A stretch of DNA of 64,000 nucleotides from assembly GCA_001642945.1 (NCBI GenBank), contig LGRT01000034.1, forward strand, positions 62,001 to 126,000. Direction: 5' to 3'. Position numbers and translations under genes: made by a program. Below, piece by piece: positions 18,264-26,670 of the stretch (the stretch's first letter is position 1; each line of letters begins with the position of its first letter). The notes beneath the pieces were generated by a model. The model searched no databases. It saw nothing but the letters and a program-made list of their open reading frames with translations, and was not told the DNA's origin. Origin of the DNA: Rhodobacteraceae bacterium SB2. Lineage in GTDB: Bacteria; Pseudomonadota; Alphaproteobacteria; Rhodobacterales; Rhodobacteraceae.

Positions 18264-20018
18264 ATGGCAGAAGCACAAAAGACTAACGAAACTCAGACAG
18301 TCCACATATTATCAAGTATTTATTTTTCTGGAATTGCTTCTTTGTTTAACTTGGACGGCAATCCTTCTTTCACACTTTGGAGCGATAAACACCTTACCTT
18401 TAAGTTCAACAAAAACGTTAAGAGTCCGGACCACGATTTAGCGTTTACATGGAATGAAAATTATTCGCTCGCAGTGCAAACAATATTTACCAATCTAAGT
18501 CACGTTTCTGGCCTGAAGTTTTCAGAAGTTGACAATGATGCTGATATCGATTTTTGGTTTTATCACTCAGATGATAACGTTTATGGCTATTCATATGGCG
18601 TTGGAGGCACTGGAGTTTTTCTTAATGCAAGTAATCTGATCAACTCTGCGATCCCTGTAAATGGATACGATTTTTTAACAATTGCTCATGAAATAGTACA
18701 CAATTTAGGTATATCACACCCCTTCGATGGATATGCTAATTTTCCTGAAGTTTCGTCGCCTTTAGATATCGGCAAGCAATCGGCGAACCAAAACATCTAC
18801 ACCATAACCTCTTACAATGATACCGGGACAACATCTAAAGAAGGCATTGAGATTAATCCACCATACAGAACCGGCCAATTAGATTTCGGCTTAAGCTCTT
18901 TGGGAACAATTGATCAATCATTTTTACAAATCCTCTATGGAGAAAACGAAAATAATAATAATGATGATGATGTATATATTCTTGATGGTAATAGACTGGG
19001 CGCTCCATGGACAACAATTTGGGACACTGGTGGAGTCGATACGATAGAAATTCAAAGTACTTCTATTGAAGATGCTTATATAAATTTACAGCCAGCCAAC
19101 TTTCAAACAAATAGTGAAACTGTAAATTTGGGGGGTATCTCTACCATCTTAGGCACAGATTACCTTGGCGGCTACCTAATCGGCGAAAACGTAAGAATTG
19201 AAAACGCATCAACTGGGTTAGGGAACGACACCATTATTGGAAATCAATACAGTAATCACATCACTAGCGAAGGTGGGAATAATACGATTAAGACCAAGAA
19301 TGGCAATAATTTCGTTGAGTTAGGGGGTGGCAATGATATCGTGAAGCTAAGTGCAAACGAGGTTTGGTCTGATGCTTATTTTGCAAAGAACACAGCCCAA
19401 ATTCATATAAATTCCACTTCAGAAAAAATACCTTTAAGCGGCCTCAACAAATATACAGATCAAGTTTTTACTGGAGACGGATTTGATGAGATACATTTAA
19501 GCGATCAAAATGATGCCTTTTTCTTAGATGACCAATTTTCAGATGTGTTTCAAACCAAATTTGAAACAGAGCAGGATTATAAAGACCTTAAAGAACGAAT
19601 AATTGGAGTGGACAAAATACACGCTGGCGAAGGAGACGATCTATTAGATATGACCAGCGATGCAATAAAGCAGTCAAATATAGAGCTTGTTGGCGGAGAT
19701 GGAAACGACGTAATTTGGGCTGGGACTGGAAACGATATATTGATTGGTGGTTCAGGCGATGACCAACTTAACGGAGGTTCCGGAAATGACCTCTTGAACG
19801 GTGGTTCTGGCGAAAATATTTTTTCATTTGCCGGAAATTTTGGAGACGATGTAATACAAGATTGGACTTATGGCACGAATTACTTAAAAATTTATAATAC
19901 CAATGGAGTTACCCCGACAGTAGATGATAATGTAGTAAGTTTCGGTTCATTTGGAACAATAACATTTCAAAATACAGATTTCGATTTAGTGGCTCAAATA
20001 AATTTTGAGTTAGCATAA
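18264..20018 (+). CDS. Serralysin-like RTX zinc metalloprotease (M10-type)
   Basis: This is a 584-residue protein with no signal peptide. Residues 142-153 read HEIVHNLGISHP, the HExxHxxGxxH zinc motif of metzincins. Downstream, where serralysins have the Met-turn (usually S-I-M-S-Y), the sequence is YTITSYND, so the normally invariant Met appears to be Thr. The C-terminal half has RTX repeats (GNDTIIG, then GGDGNDVIW through GGSGNDLLN, about residues 475-535). It ends with GDDVIQDW and a hydrophobic tail typical of type I secreted proteases. It is divergent from the giant RTX gene across a 105-base region and stops 4 bases before the convergent small gene at 20023. The SD sequence is weak. 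The likely role is a secreted protease acting on surface proteins or environmental protein. Activity is uncertain because of the altered Met-turn. Confidence 0.85.
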   Translation: MAEAQKTNETQTVHILSSIYFSGIASLFNLDGNPSFTLWSDKHLTFKFNKNVKSPDHDLAFTWNENYSLAVQTIFTNLSHVSGLKFSEVDNDADIDFWFYHSDDNVYGYSYGVGGTGVFLNASNLINSAIPVNGYDFLTIAHEIVHNLGISHPFDGYANFPEVSSPLDIGKQSANQNIYTITSYNDTGTTSKEGIEINPPYRTGQLDFGLSSLGTIDQSFLQILYGENENNNNDDDVYILDGNRLGAPWTTIWDTGGVDTIEIQSTSIEDAYINLQPANFQTNSETVNLGGISTILGTDYLGGYLIGENVRIENASTGLGNDTIIGNQYSNHITSEGGNNTIKTKNGNNFVELGGGNDIVKLSANEVWSDAYFAKNTAQIHINSTSEKIPLSGLNKYTDQVFTGDGFDEIHLSDQNDAFFLDDQFSDVFQTKFETEQDYKDLKERIIGVDKIHAGEGDDLLDMTSDAIKQSNIELVGGDGNDVIWAGTGNDILIGGSGDDQLNGGSGNDLLNGGSGENIFSFAGNFGDDVIQDWTYGTNYLKIYNTNGVTPTVDDNVVSFGSFGTITFQNTDFDLVAQINFELA

Positions 20019-20022
20019 AACC

Positions 20023-20217
20023 TTAGACACTTTCGGCAGCTAGAATTCTACGAATTTGTTGTTCATAAAATAATTTAGACGCATTAAGAACGCTTCGTTC
20101 GTTTTTCAGTGAGGTGATTTTCGCCTCAACAAACTGTAATGATGCAAATATACGCTGATCACCTTCTGTTAAATCTTCACTATTAAATTCAACATCGTCT
20201 AAAGAAATCTTTGGCAT
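20023..20217 (-). CDS. Small coiled-coil protein of the T1SS operon, paralog B (possibly DUF6447 family)
   Basis: This 64-residue protein starts MPKISLDDVEF, a short predicted beta hairpin, followed by DLTEGDQRIFASLQFVEAKI and a heptad-like helix ending near YEQQIRRIL. It aligns along its length with the product of 20236-20439 (Q/K-I-x-L/I-D/G at the start, L-Q/R-F-V/I-E in the middle, Y-x-Q-Q near the end). A good AAGGA site lies 7 bases before the ATG. It is the last gene of the secretion operon. The family assignment is from memory of small T1SS-linked proteins and is tentative. The biochemical role is unknown. A cytoplasmic chaperone or secretion accessory is an inference from position only. 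Confidence 0.7.
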   Translation of the reverse strand: MPKISLDDVEFNSEDLTEGDQRIFASLQFVEAKITSLKNERSVLNASKLFYEQQIRRILAAESV

Positions 20218-20235
20218 TGTAGCATCCTTAAATTC

Positions 20236-20439
20236 TTAACTTAAACCAGCTTTTTTAGATATAACGTTATTTTTTAACTGCTGAATATATGAGTTTTTCG
20301 CCATATTTAGCGCAGCAGTAAGATTATCTATTTCTAAAAATTTAATTTCTATGAAACGCAAAGCTTGAAGGTGTTGCCTACCCTCTTCCGACAGTTGCTC
20401 CTCAAGGAAGGTCTCGTCACCTATTTTAATTTGTGCCAA
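20236..20439 (-). CDS. Small coiled-coil protein of the T1SS operon, paralog A (possibly DUF6447 family)
   Basis: This 67-residue protein starts MAQIKIGDETF, then has EEQLSEEGRQHLQALRFIEIK and a helical tail. The start is TTG at 20437-20439, chosen because a full AGGAGG site lies only 5 bases upstream and the resulting N-terminus matches its neighbour at 20023. It sits 22 bases after the HlyD-type adaptor gene and 18 bases before paralog B. The strong ribosome site with a weak start codon suggests controlled, probably high, expression. It has no signal peptide or membrane segment, so it is expected in the cytoplasm. No catalytic motif is visible. Function is unknown. Confidence 0.75.
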   Translation of the reverse strand: MAQIKIGDETFLEEQLSEEGRQHLQALRFIEIKFLEIDNLTAALNMAKNSYIQQLKNNVISKKAGLS

Positions 20440-20461
20440 AGTAACCTCCTTTTAAAACGGC

Positions 20462-21763
20462 CTAATCACGTAATGCTCTGTCTTTACTTCGAGCAATAGG
20501 TTGCCAAACATAATCAAGCACCGTTCTTTTACCTGCAAGAATGTCAATAGTGGCCACCATGCCTGGTAGCAGCATAACCTCATTTTCATCTTTTTCGAAT
20601 AGTTTAGATTTAATTGAAATCTCAACTGCGTAAAATGTTCTTCCATCTTGCTGATCTTGCAACGCATCGGCTGATATTTTCGTCACAATGCCGTCCAAGC
20701 GGCCATAGCGAGTTGGATCATAGGCAGTAAGAGATATTTTCACACTGTCTCCAACAACAACATCCGCTATATCTTTTGGATCAATTTGAGCTTCTACGAT
20801 TAAATCTTCTCCAGTAGGAACTATTTCAACAAGTACTTCTCCTGAGCGGATATATGCATCTTCAGTTTGAAAATTTATTTGATTTATAATTCCATCTACA
20901 GGTGAATAAACAGAGTTTCTGGCAAGCCGGGCTGCTAGGCTTGGAATTACTAAATTTAACTCTCTTAATTTGTCGTTTATACTAGGCAACTCTCCTAAAG
21001 CTAACGTTACAAATTTTTGTTGTTCTGCATTTATTTGCTCTTCAATCTCTACGAGTTCCGCTTCTAAACGTTCGATTTTTAGCGAAGAGGCTAAAGGTAT
21101 GGAGGAATTTTCTTCTTGTTGTCTTAATAAAACCAGCAAATTTGTTTCAGGAGAAAGACCGGCTTTGACCAACGGCTCTAGAGTATCTATTTCCTTAGAT
21201 AGAAGCGTTCCGATTACTTTTGCGCTGGCCACTTCTGCCTTAAGCTCTTCGATCTGCTTTGAGCGTTGAACACTGCGCTGACGTAAAATTAATATATTTT
21301 GCTGCAAGTCAGTTTGCTTTGCATGATACAAATCCGCCTGGTTTTGAATAAAAACTTCTAAACCTTCACTCTCAAATTCTTCAAAATTCGGCTCTAAGTT
21401 TTTCGCTTCGGAAATTAACCTGTGTTGTTGTATCTCTAGTCTAAGACTTTTCTCTACCGCTTGCTCGTATTCTGTACGAGCATCTATCGGGTCAATATCA
21501 AAAAGAATGTCACCACGAACCACAAAATCACCCTCTTCGAAATAGCGCTGAATTAAAACGCCCGATTCCGAAGTTTGAATTAATTGATTTTCTAAGTCCG
21601 AAACAGTTTTTCCATCGCCTCGAATGACTTTATCCAATTCTGTCACCGCTGCCCAATAAAGGATCATACAAATCAAACATACTATGGTAAACAGCAACAA
21701 GGAATTAGATTGATGGCCAGCTTTGTTAGTCTCGGCGGCAATTTTTTTAAACTCAGAATTCAT
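20462..21763 (-). CDS. HlyD-family periplasmic adaptor of the type I secretion system
   Basis: This 433-residue protein has a cytoplasmic N-terminus and one membrane helix (about residues 23-42, LLLFTIVCLICMILYWA). It continues with a split lipoyl/barrel-sandwich domain (about 55-95 and 290-320), a long coiled-coil hairpin (about 100-260), and a C-terminal beta-barrel with LLPGMVATIDIL. This is the membrane fusion protein that links the inner-membrane ABC exporter to a TolC-type channel. Its start overlaps the stop of the ABC gene by 4 bases (ATGA), so the two are translationally coupled. No outer-membrane component is encoded in the window, so it probably uses a TolC encoded elsewhere. Expected substrates are the three large proteins and the protease next door. 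Confidence 0.92.
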   Translation of the reverse strand: MNSEFKKIAAETNKAGHQSNSLLLFTIVCLICMILYWAAVTELDKVIRGDGKTVSDLENQLIQTSESGVLIQRYFEEGDFVVRGDILFDIDPIDARTEYEQAVEKSLRLEIQQHRLISEAKNLEPNFEEFESEGLEVFIQNQADLYHAKQTDLQQNILILRQRSVQRSKQIEELKAEVASAKVIGTLLSKEIDTLEPLVKAGLSPETNLLVLLRQQEENSSIPLASSLKIERLEAELVEIEEQINAEQQKFVTLALGELPSINDKLRELNLVIPSLAARLARNSVYSPVDGIINQINFQTEDAYIRSGEVLVEIVPTGEDLIVEAQIDPKDIADVVVGDSVKISLTAYDPTRYGRLDGIVTKISADALQDQQDGRTFYAVEISIKSKLFEKDENEVMLLPGMVATIDILAGKRTVLDYVWQPIARSKDRALRD

Positions 21764-23880
21764 GCAGATAACCCTAACTCGCTTGGAGTTTTATCTGCTA
21801 TTATTGATCCACTTTCAAAAACTAAAACACGATCGACCATCGTAAAAATAGGATTGCGATGTGTTATCATGACCATGGTCTTTTTAGAGCAATAAGTTTT
21901 AAGGTTATCCACTACTCTTTTCTCTGCGGCTTGATCCAAAGCGCTGGTAGGTTCATCTAAGAGAAGTATATTAGGGTTGCTGATTAAAGCCCTTGCTAGA
22001 TTTATAGATTGCCGTTGCCCGCCAGACAAACCGACTCCCCTTTCTTGAATTATAAAATCATAGCCGCGCGGGTTAGTTGACACAAAATCATCCACCCCCG
22101 CTATTTTTGACACGTTTAATATATGATCATCGTCATGTTCTAGCAAACCCATTTGAATGTTTTCTTTCACTGACCCTGAAAACAGCCAACTATCTTGCAA
22201 CATGATTCCGATATTTGAACGCAAATCATCTTTATCTAATTGGTTTACGTCTATCCCATCAACAAGAACTAAACCACTTGAGGGTTGTAAGATCCCTGCA
22301 ATAAGTTTTATCACTGTCGACTTTGAGGAGCCCATCTTACCAACCACAGCAACTTTTTGACCGGCCGGAATTTTAAATGATAAATCTTTTATTACAGGTG
22401 GACTTTTTTCGTCAAAGCTGAAGCTAACATTCTTAAACTCAATTTCGCCAGAGAGGTTTTTCCTGCTGATATAGTCATCATTCAATGAGCTTTTATCATA
22501 ACCACTTAACAGAGCGTTAAGAGATTTGTATGCTACCAAAGCTCCGTTCACGCGAGTTAAGGCATTTGCTAATTGTGCCAAAGGAGCCAAAGTGCGCCCG
22601 CCCAAAATAACTGCCGCAATCAAAGCCCCCTGCGTAATTACTCCATCTCTAATTAAAAACACTCCTACGAAAATCGCGCCAACTTGAGCGTATTGCTGAA
22701 CTGAAGCGGAAAAGTTTACAAGAAATTGGCTTATTTTTCTTGAACGCACACCAGATTCTGATTGGCTTATCAATGCTTCTATGTAACGGTTTTTCATTAA
22801 ATCGCCAGATCCAGTTGCTTTTACCGTCTCTATCCCTGAAAGCGTCTCAACTAACACCGCCTGCTTATTCATCCCCGTTTTCTGTGACTCACTGGTGAGC
22901 TTGGAAAGAAGCGGTTGTATAAATAGACCAGTGATAACGACTAAAGGTACAGCCGCAAGAGGCACATATGCCATTGGACCCGCGATCAGTGAAATTACAT
23001 AAATAAAGAAAAAGGCGAATGGTAGATCGACTAGTATTACCAGCGTTGACGATGTGAAAAACTCTCTTAACGTTTCAAATTCTCTGATTATGCCGGCCAT
23101 TGCTCCAGTTTTTTGAGCCTGCTCCTTCGGCGTCAACGATATAACCCGGTCGAATAGTGTATTAGAGACTTCCAAGTCTGCTAACTTACTAGCATTATCA
23201 ATAAAGCTTCCTCTGATTGTTTTTATAATAAAATCAAAACATAAAGCTATTATCACCCCGACGCTTAAAGCAATCAAGCTATCGATAGCTGAGTTTGGTA
23301 TAATACGATCATACACCGTCATCGTAAAAATTGACGTAGTCAGAGCCAAGAAATTTGATATTATTGATGCAAGTATTACCTGCGCATACAACCATCGACT
23401 TTTTCTAAATGCGCCGAAAAACCAATGGCCGGTTCGTTCTTTCTTTTCACGTTTCGTAAGTTTTTTGCTAACTATGACGAACCCAGAATAAGTTTCCGAA
23501 AGAGCACCGGCCTCAACGACTTCAACCTTTTTCGCTTTTTCATCTCGGATAACAGACAGCCTACCGTCGGCTTTAATATCCAGAATCACGATTGCCCGCC
23601 CGGAATAATCCAAGGCTATTACTGGCAGCAAAAAATTATCCAGTTCGGAAATCTGAGACTCAAAGAACTTTGAACTATAGCCTAACTTCGAGAAAGCCGA
23701 GCAAGCTTCCCTCGGACCAAATTTTTCGTAAATGTATCCTACAGACCTTTGAATTGCAGAGCTACTTTTTGAAACTCCATGAGCTTCAAGCACCCTTTTT
23801 ACAGCAACAAGCAAATCCATTTTTGAAGCCTGCTTAGGATCGCCATTAACCGGTGATGATTTTTTCTTTCTTGAAAACAT
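21760..23880 (-). CDS. Type I secretion ABC permease/ATPase (LapB/LssB-like)
   Basis: This 706-residue fused exporter has an N-terminal C39-peptidase-like domain (about residues 20-140) without an evident catalytic Cys, as in adhesin and RTX exporters that recognise but do not cleave their cargo. An ABC transmembrane domain follows (about 150-440) and a nucleotide-binding domain (about 470-700). The NBD carries Walker A VGKMGSSKST, signature LSGGQRQ, Walker B ILLLDEPTSALD and switch His in MITHRN. The Walker A has Ser where the last Gly of GxGKST usually stands. No strong ribosome site precedes the chosen ATG. M21 is an alternative start. The gene lies 37 bases after the small gene at 23918 and overlaps the adaptor gene. 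Confidence 0.92.
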   Translation of the reverse strand: MFSRKKKSSPVNGDPKQASKMDLLVAVKRVLEAHGVSKSSSAIQRSVGYIYEKFGPREACSAFSKLGYSSKFFESQISELDNFLLPVIALDYSGRAIVILDIKADGRLSVIRDEKAKKVEVVEAGALSETYSGFVIVSKKLTKREKKERTGHWFFGAFRKSRWLYAQVILASIISNFLALTTSIFTMTVYDRIIPNSAIDSLIALSVGVIIALCFDFIIKTIRGSFIDNASKLADLEVSNTLFDRVISLTPKEQAQKTGAMAGIIREFETLREFFTSSTLVILVDLPFAFFFIYVISLIAGPMAYVPLAAVPLVVITGLFIQPLLSKLTSESQKTGMNKQAVLVETLSGIETVKATGSGDLMKNRYIEALISQSESGVRSRKISQFLVNFSASVQQYAQVGAIFVGVFLIRDGVITQGALIAAVILGGRTLAPLAQLANALTRVNGALVAYKSLNALLSGYDKSSLNDDYISRKNLSGEIEFKNVSFSFDEKSPPVIKDLSFKIPAGQKVAVVGKMGSSKSTVIKLIAGILQPSSGLVLVDGIDVNQLDKDDLRSNIGIMLQDSWLFSGSVKENIQMGLLEHDDDHILNVSKIAGVDDFVSTNPRGYDFIIQERGVGLSGGQRQSINLARALISNPNILLLDEPTSALDQAAEKRVVDNLKTYCSKKTMVMITHRNPIFTMVDRVLVFESGSIIADKTPSELGLSA

Positions 23881-23917
23881 TTAAACGACAGTTTTTAGAT
23901 GGCCAGAGATCCGCAAA

Positions 23918-24199
23918 TCATTTTCCGCCTGTTTTAGCATTTACACCCTCTAATTCAGTCTTCAAATCAACTATCGCCTGCTTCCGCGCGAGCATGTTTT
24001 TATTCAAATTATACCGTGCCTCTTGCGTTTCGTTGTCCAAACGCCGCAGAAACAACACAATATTTCTGGCTTTGTCGTTTAAATCTGAAACTTTGTAGCT
24101 TTGTTCATCAATATTGATTGACCCTTCAGTTTCCCCTTCAACCGCTACTACCTCTTCTGTACTATTCTCGTTAAGGATATTTTGATCGTTCTTGTTCAT
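23918..24199 (-). CDS. Small coiled-coil protein opening the T1SS operon, paralog C
   Basis: This protein has 93 residues from the ATG at 24199, which is preceded by GGAG six bases upstream. An in-frame ATG 12 bases earlier overlaps that site and is less likely. Residues about 1-28 are an acidic, probably disordered extension. The remainder (INIDEQSYKVSDLNDKAR, then helical sequence with LFLRRLDNE) aligns with the small proteins at 20236 and 20023 in length, pattern and predicted strand-hairpin-helix order. It is the first gene of the secretion operon. No enzyme motif, signal peptide or membrane helix is visible. Function is unknown. Its position before the exporter genes suggests a secretion accessory, chaperone or regulator. 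Confidence 0.7.
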   Translation of the reverse strand: MNKNDQNILNENSTEEVVAVEGETEGSINIDEQSYKVSDLNDKARNIVLFLRRLDNETQEARYNLNKNMLARKQAIVDLKTELEGVNAKTGGK

Positions 24200-24211
24200 T
24201 TTGCACTCCAT

Positions 24212-24678
24212 AATTTTTAATATTGATAATTATAACAAGGAAATAACGCAAACTTAAAACTTTAACAATAGAACGTTATCTCATGGAATAAGAAAGAGGC
24301 TTCAAGAAAGAGGATTTGAAACAAAATTGAATGCGTTTCATTAAATATTCAAACGAATGAAGAAACAAACCTTCGAAAACGACAATCTATTTTCAAACGT
24401 CCACAAGCTTTAAGTATCAAAATTTAACAAGATAAAGACCCACGAACATACCACAAAGAGCATTAAGCAAAAGAACACGGCAACTTTTAAACAGAAATTA
24501 ATCGATGTTGGAACTAAACACGGGATAAACGCAAATTTTCAATGAACACGTAGCGATAATTGGATATAAATTCACAAATATTACTCGAGATATTTAAATA
24601 AACAAATGCTCATTTTTGTTTTTCTTTTTCAAACTTAATGCAACTCAGAACTGGTGTTTCCATTATTCTACTTTACAC
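24212..24678. other. AT-rich intergenic region upstream of the secretion operon
   Basis: This stretch of about 470 bases lies between the T1SS operon and the rpsI terminator. It is strongly AT-rich and contains no credible gene. The only regulatory sign I can support is a minus-strand TATAAT at 24229-24234, about 30 bases before the ATG at 24199, with a poor -35 (TTAAGT-like). No repeats, tRNA or integrase remnants were seen. Confidence 0.5.
24229..24234 (-). promoter_or_regulatory. Candidate -10 box for the type I secretion operon
   Basis: A consensus TATAAT on the minus strand, placed to give a leader of about 20-25 bases before the ATG at 24199. The -35 region is weak, which could mean an activator is needed or that this is chance in AT-rich DNA. 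Confidence 0.35.
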
Positions 24679-24704
24679 AAAAAAGGCTGCGTAAAAACGC
24701 AGCC
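24679..24704 (-). terminator. Rho-independent terminator after rpsI
   Basis: GGCTGCGT, four-base loop, ACGCAGCC, followed on the minus strand by TTTTTTG. The perfect 8-base stem ends transcription of rplM-rpsI before the secretion operon. Confidence 0.9.
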
Positions 24705-24738
24705 CACAGCTTTGATCGATAAAGTACTACACTTAATG

Positions 24739-25227
24739 TTAACGTTTCGAGAACTGAAAGCTCCGCCGTGCTTTGCGTTTACCGTATTTTTTACGTTCAA
24801 CAACTCGGCTGTCCCGCGTTAAGAAGCCCGCAGATTTCAACGCACCGCGCAAACCGGGTTCGTAAAGCTGCAAAGCCTTTGAAATACCGTGCTTAACGGC
24901 ACCGGCCTGCCCCGATAAACCACCACCTTTGACCGTCGCGTTTACGTCAAACTGATCTACCACGCCCGCAACTTGAAACGGTTGGCGCAAAATCATTTGT
25001 AATACAGGACGGGCAAAATAGGCGTTCATTTCTTTTCCATTCACAACCACTTTACCAGAGCCTGGCTTGATCCAAACACGCGCCACTGCGTCTTTTCTTT
25101 TGCCGGTTGCATAAGCGCGCCCCAAAGCATCACGCATGGGCTCGCGCGGAGCGGCAACTTCAATTTGAACGTCTGCATCTGACCCAACAGTTTGCAGCTC
25201 TTCCAAAGATTTCATTTCTTCAGCCAT
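24739..25227 (-). CDS. rpsI: 30S ribosomal protein S9
   Basis: A 162-residue protein. The first 35 residues are the variable acidic extension common in Rhodobacterales. The S9 core follows with [14 protein letters not shown], then [10 protein letters not shown], and the C-terminal [17 protein letters not shown] tail that reaches into the ribosomal P site. It lies two bases after rplM, the standard L13-S9 operon, and is closed by a strong terminator at 24679-24704. Confidence 0.98.
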   Translation of the reverse strand: MAEEMKSLEELQTVGSDADVQIEVAAPREPMRDALGRAYATGKRKDAVARVWIKPGSGKVVVNGKEMNAYFARPVLQMILRQPFQVAGVVDQFDVNATVKGGGLSGQAGAVKHGISKALQLYEPGLRGALKSAGFLTRDSRVVERKKYGKRKARRSFQFSKR

Positions 25228-25229
25228 AA

Positions 25230-25691
25230 TTATGCAGCCCTTGTATTTTTAGGATTCATCGATTTTACATCCAACACAGTTGGAGACTGCGCCTCATGGG
25301 GATGCTCTGCCCCCGCATAAACACGCAGATTGGTCATCAATCCACGGCTCAAACGATTGCCGGGCAACATTCGCTTGATGGCTTGTACAACCACACGCTC
25401 AGGATGCGCTCCTTCTAGAATTTGCGCTTTCGTACGCGATTTAATGCCACCAGGATATCCTGTGTGCCAATAAAAATTCTCTTCCCGTTTTTTACCAGTC
25501 ATCTGAATTTTTTCGGCGTTGATAATAATCACATTATCGCCACAATCCATATGAGGTGTAAAAGAGGCTTTGTGTTTACCGCGCAGGCGCATCGCAACGA
25601 TTGAAGCCAAACGGCCCAGAACAACGCCCTCAGCGTCGATCAGGATCCATTTCTTTTCAATATCTGCGGGAGTAGCAGAAAAGGTTTTCAT
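25230..25691 (-). CDS. rplM: 50S ribosomal protein L13
   Basis: This is a 153-residue protein from the ATG giving [11 protein letters not shown], the usual start in this group. The upstream in-frame ATG at 25709 would add six atypical residues. Family signatures include [32 protein letters not shown] and [10 protein letters not shown]. It binds 23S rRNA early in 50S assembly. It is first in the rplM-rpsI operon, with a promoter at 25755-25782 giving a leader of about 55-60 bases. Confidence 0.97.
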   Translation of the reverse strand: MKTFSATPADIEKKWILIDAEGVVLGRLASIVAMRLRGKHKASFTPHMDCGDNVIIINAEKIQMTGKKREENFYWHTGYPGGIKSRTKAQILEGAHPERVVVQAIKRMLPGNRLSRGLMTNLRVYAGAEHPHEAQSPTVLDVKSMNPKNTRAA

Positions 25692-25754
25692 AAAAGATCG
25701 TCCCATCATAAGTCACACTTAAAGAAGCCAAACCGCTTCTCTTCATCGCATGTG

Positions 25755-25782
25755 GTTATAGGCGATGCGCCGTCATGGTCAA
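25755..25782 (-). promoter_or_regulatory. Promoter of rplM-rpsI
   Basis: Minus-strand TTGACC (25777-25782), 16 bases, TATAAC (25755-25760). It is a close sigma-70 match directly upstream of L13. Confidence 0.75.
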
Positions 25783-25923
25783 GCACTATAAGGGTTATAT
25801 TTCTGTTTAAAAACAGTTACTTAAAATATAGGTATTAAAATACCCCAATTTTGAGCGCTAAAACCCACCCTGCAGCTGGATTAATAAAAGGTTAGTACGA
25901 AAACTCATTAGGCACGGGGGGGC

Positions 25924-26508
25924 CTAAGCTTCAAGCTCACTATCCCAATATAAAAAGTCCATCCAGCTTTCATGAAGATAATTGGGCTGGAAATTGCGGC
26001 CTGCATTTCGCAGCTCTTCTGCTTCTGGACAGCGTGGTTTACGCGCCAACGACATTCCTGCGCGCTTTAAACTTTTTGATCCTTTTTTCAAATTACAGGG
26101 GCTGCAAGCCGCAACCACGTTTTGCCAACTAGTAACGCCCCCGCTTGCGCGTGGCACAACATGGTCAAATGTAAGATCACCTTTCGACCCACAATATTGG
26201 CATGAAAAATGATCCCTCAAAAATAAATTAAAGCGCGTGAAGGCCACGCGCTTTTGAGGTTTTACATAATCTTTGAGAACCACAACCGAGGGTATTCGAA
26301 AGCGAATAGTTGGACTGTGAACATAATGATCATATTCCGCCACGATATCGACCCGATCCATATAGGCAGCTTTCACGGCATCTTGCCAACACCACAAGGA
26401 TAAAGGGTAATACGATAATGGTCGGTAATCAGCATTCAAAACCAGTGCTGGATGTTGCTTTAATGCAGAGGATTCACGCACAAACTCTGTCCTAAATTCG
26501 CCATCCAT
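25924..26508 (-). CDS. HNH endonuclease family protein
   Basis: A 194-residue protein. The N-terminal part (ALVLNADYRPLSYYPLSLW) matches the common stand-alone bacterial HNH family. The HNH core is at about residues 100-140, with zinc-binding CQYCG and CSPCN pairs around DHVVPRASGG, where the His acts in metal-dependent catalysis. It is not next to any restriction or phage gene, so a housekeeping or DNA-processing role is more likely than a homing endonuclease. Its cellular target is unknown. Confidence 0.85.
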   Translation of the reverse strand: MDGEFRTEFVRESSALKQHPALVLNADYRPLSYYPLSLWCWQDAVKAAYMDRVDIVAEYDHYVHSPTIRFRIPSVVVLKDYVKPQKRVAFTRFNLFLRDHFSCQYCGSKGDLTFDHVVPRASGGVTSWQNVVAACSPCNLKKGSKSLKRAGMSLARKPRCPEAEELRNAGRNFQPNYLHESWMDFLYWDSELEA

Positions 26509-26670
26509 CTGCCTTCAACCCCTTTTCTCAGCCGCGCAATACGCTTTGGCACTCGTCTCTCTCTACAGAGCAAACTATATATCGCGCATTTTATCTGGCA
26601 AGCCCAATATATAGCCTAATTGACGCATAAGGCGATCGCGCCCGGCTTCGGCTTAACGTCAAAAACAGCG

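Noticed and set aside
24616-24822. Plus-strand open frame of 68 codons across the rpsI terminator
   Set aside because: It runs through the terminator hairpin and the antisense of rpsI with no ribosome site.
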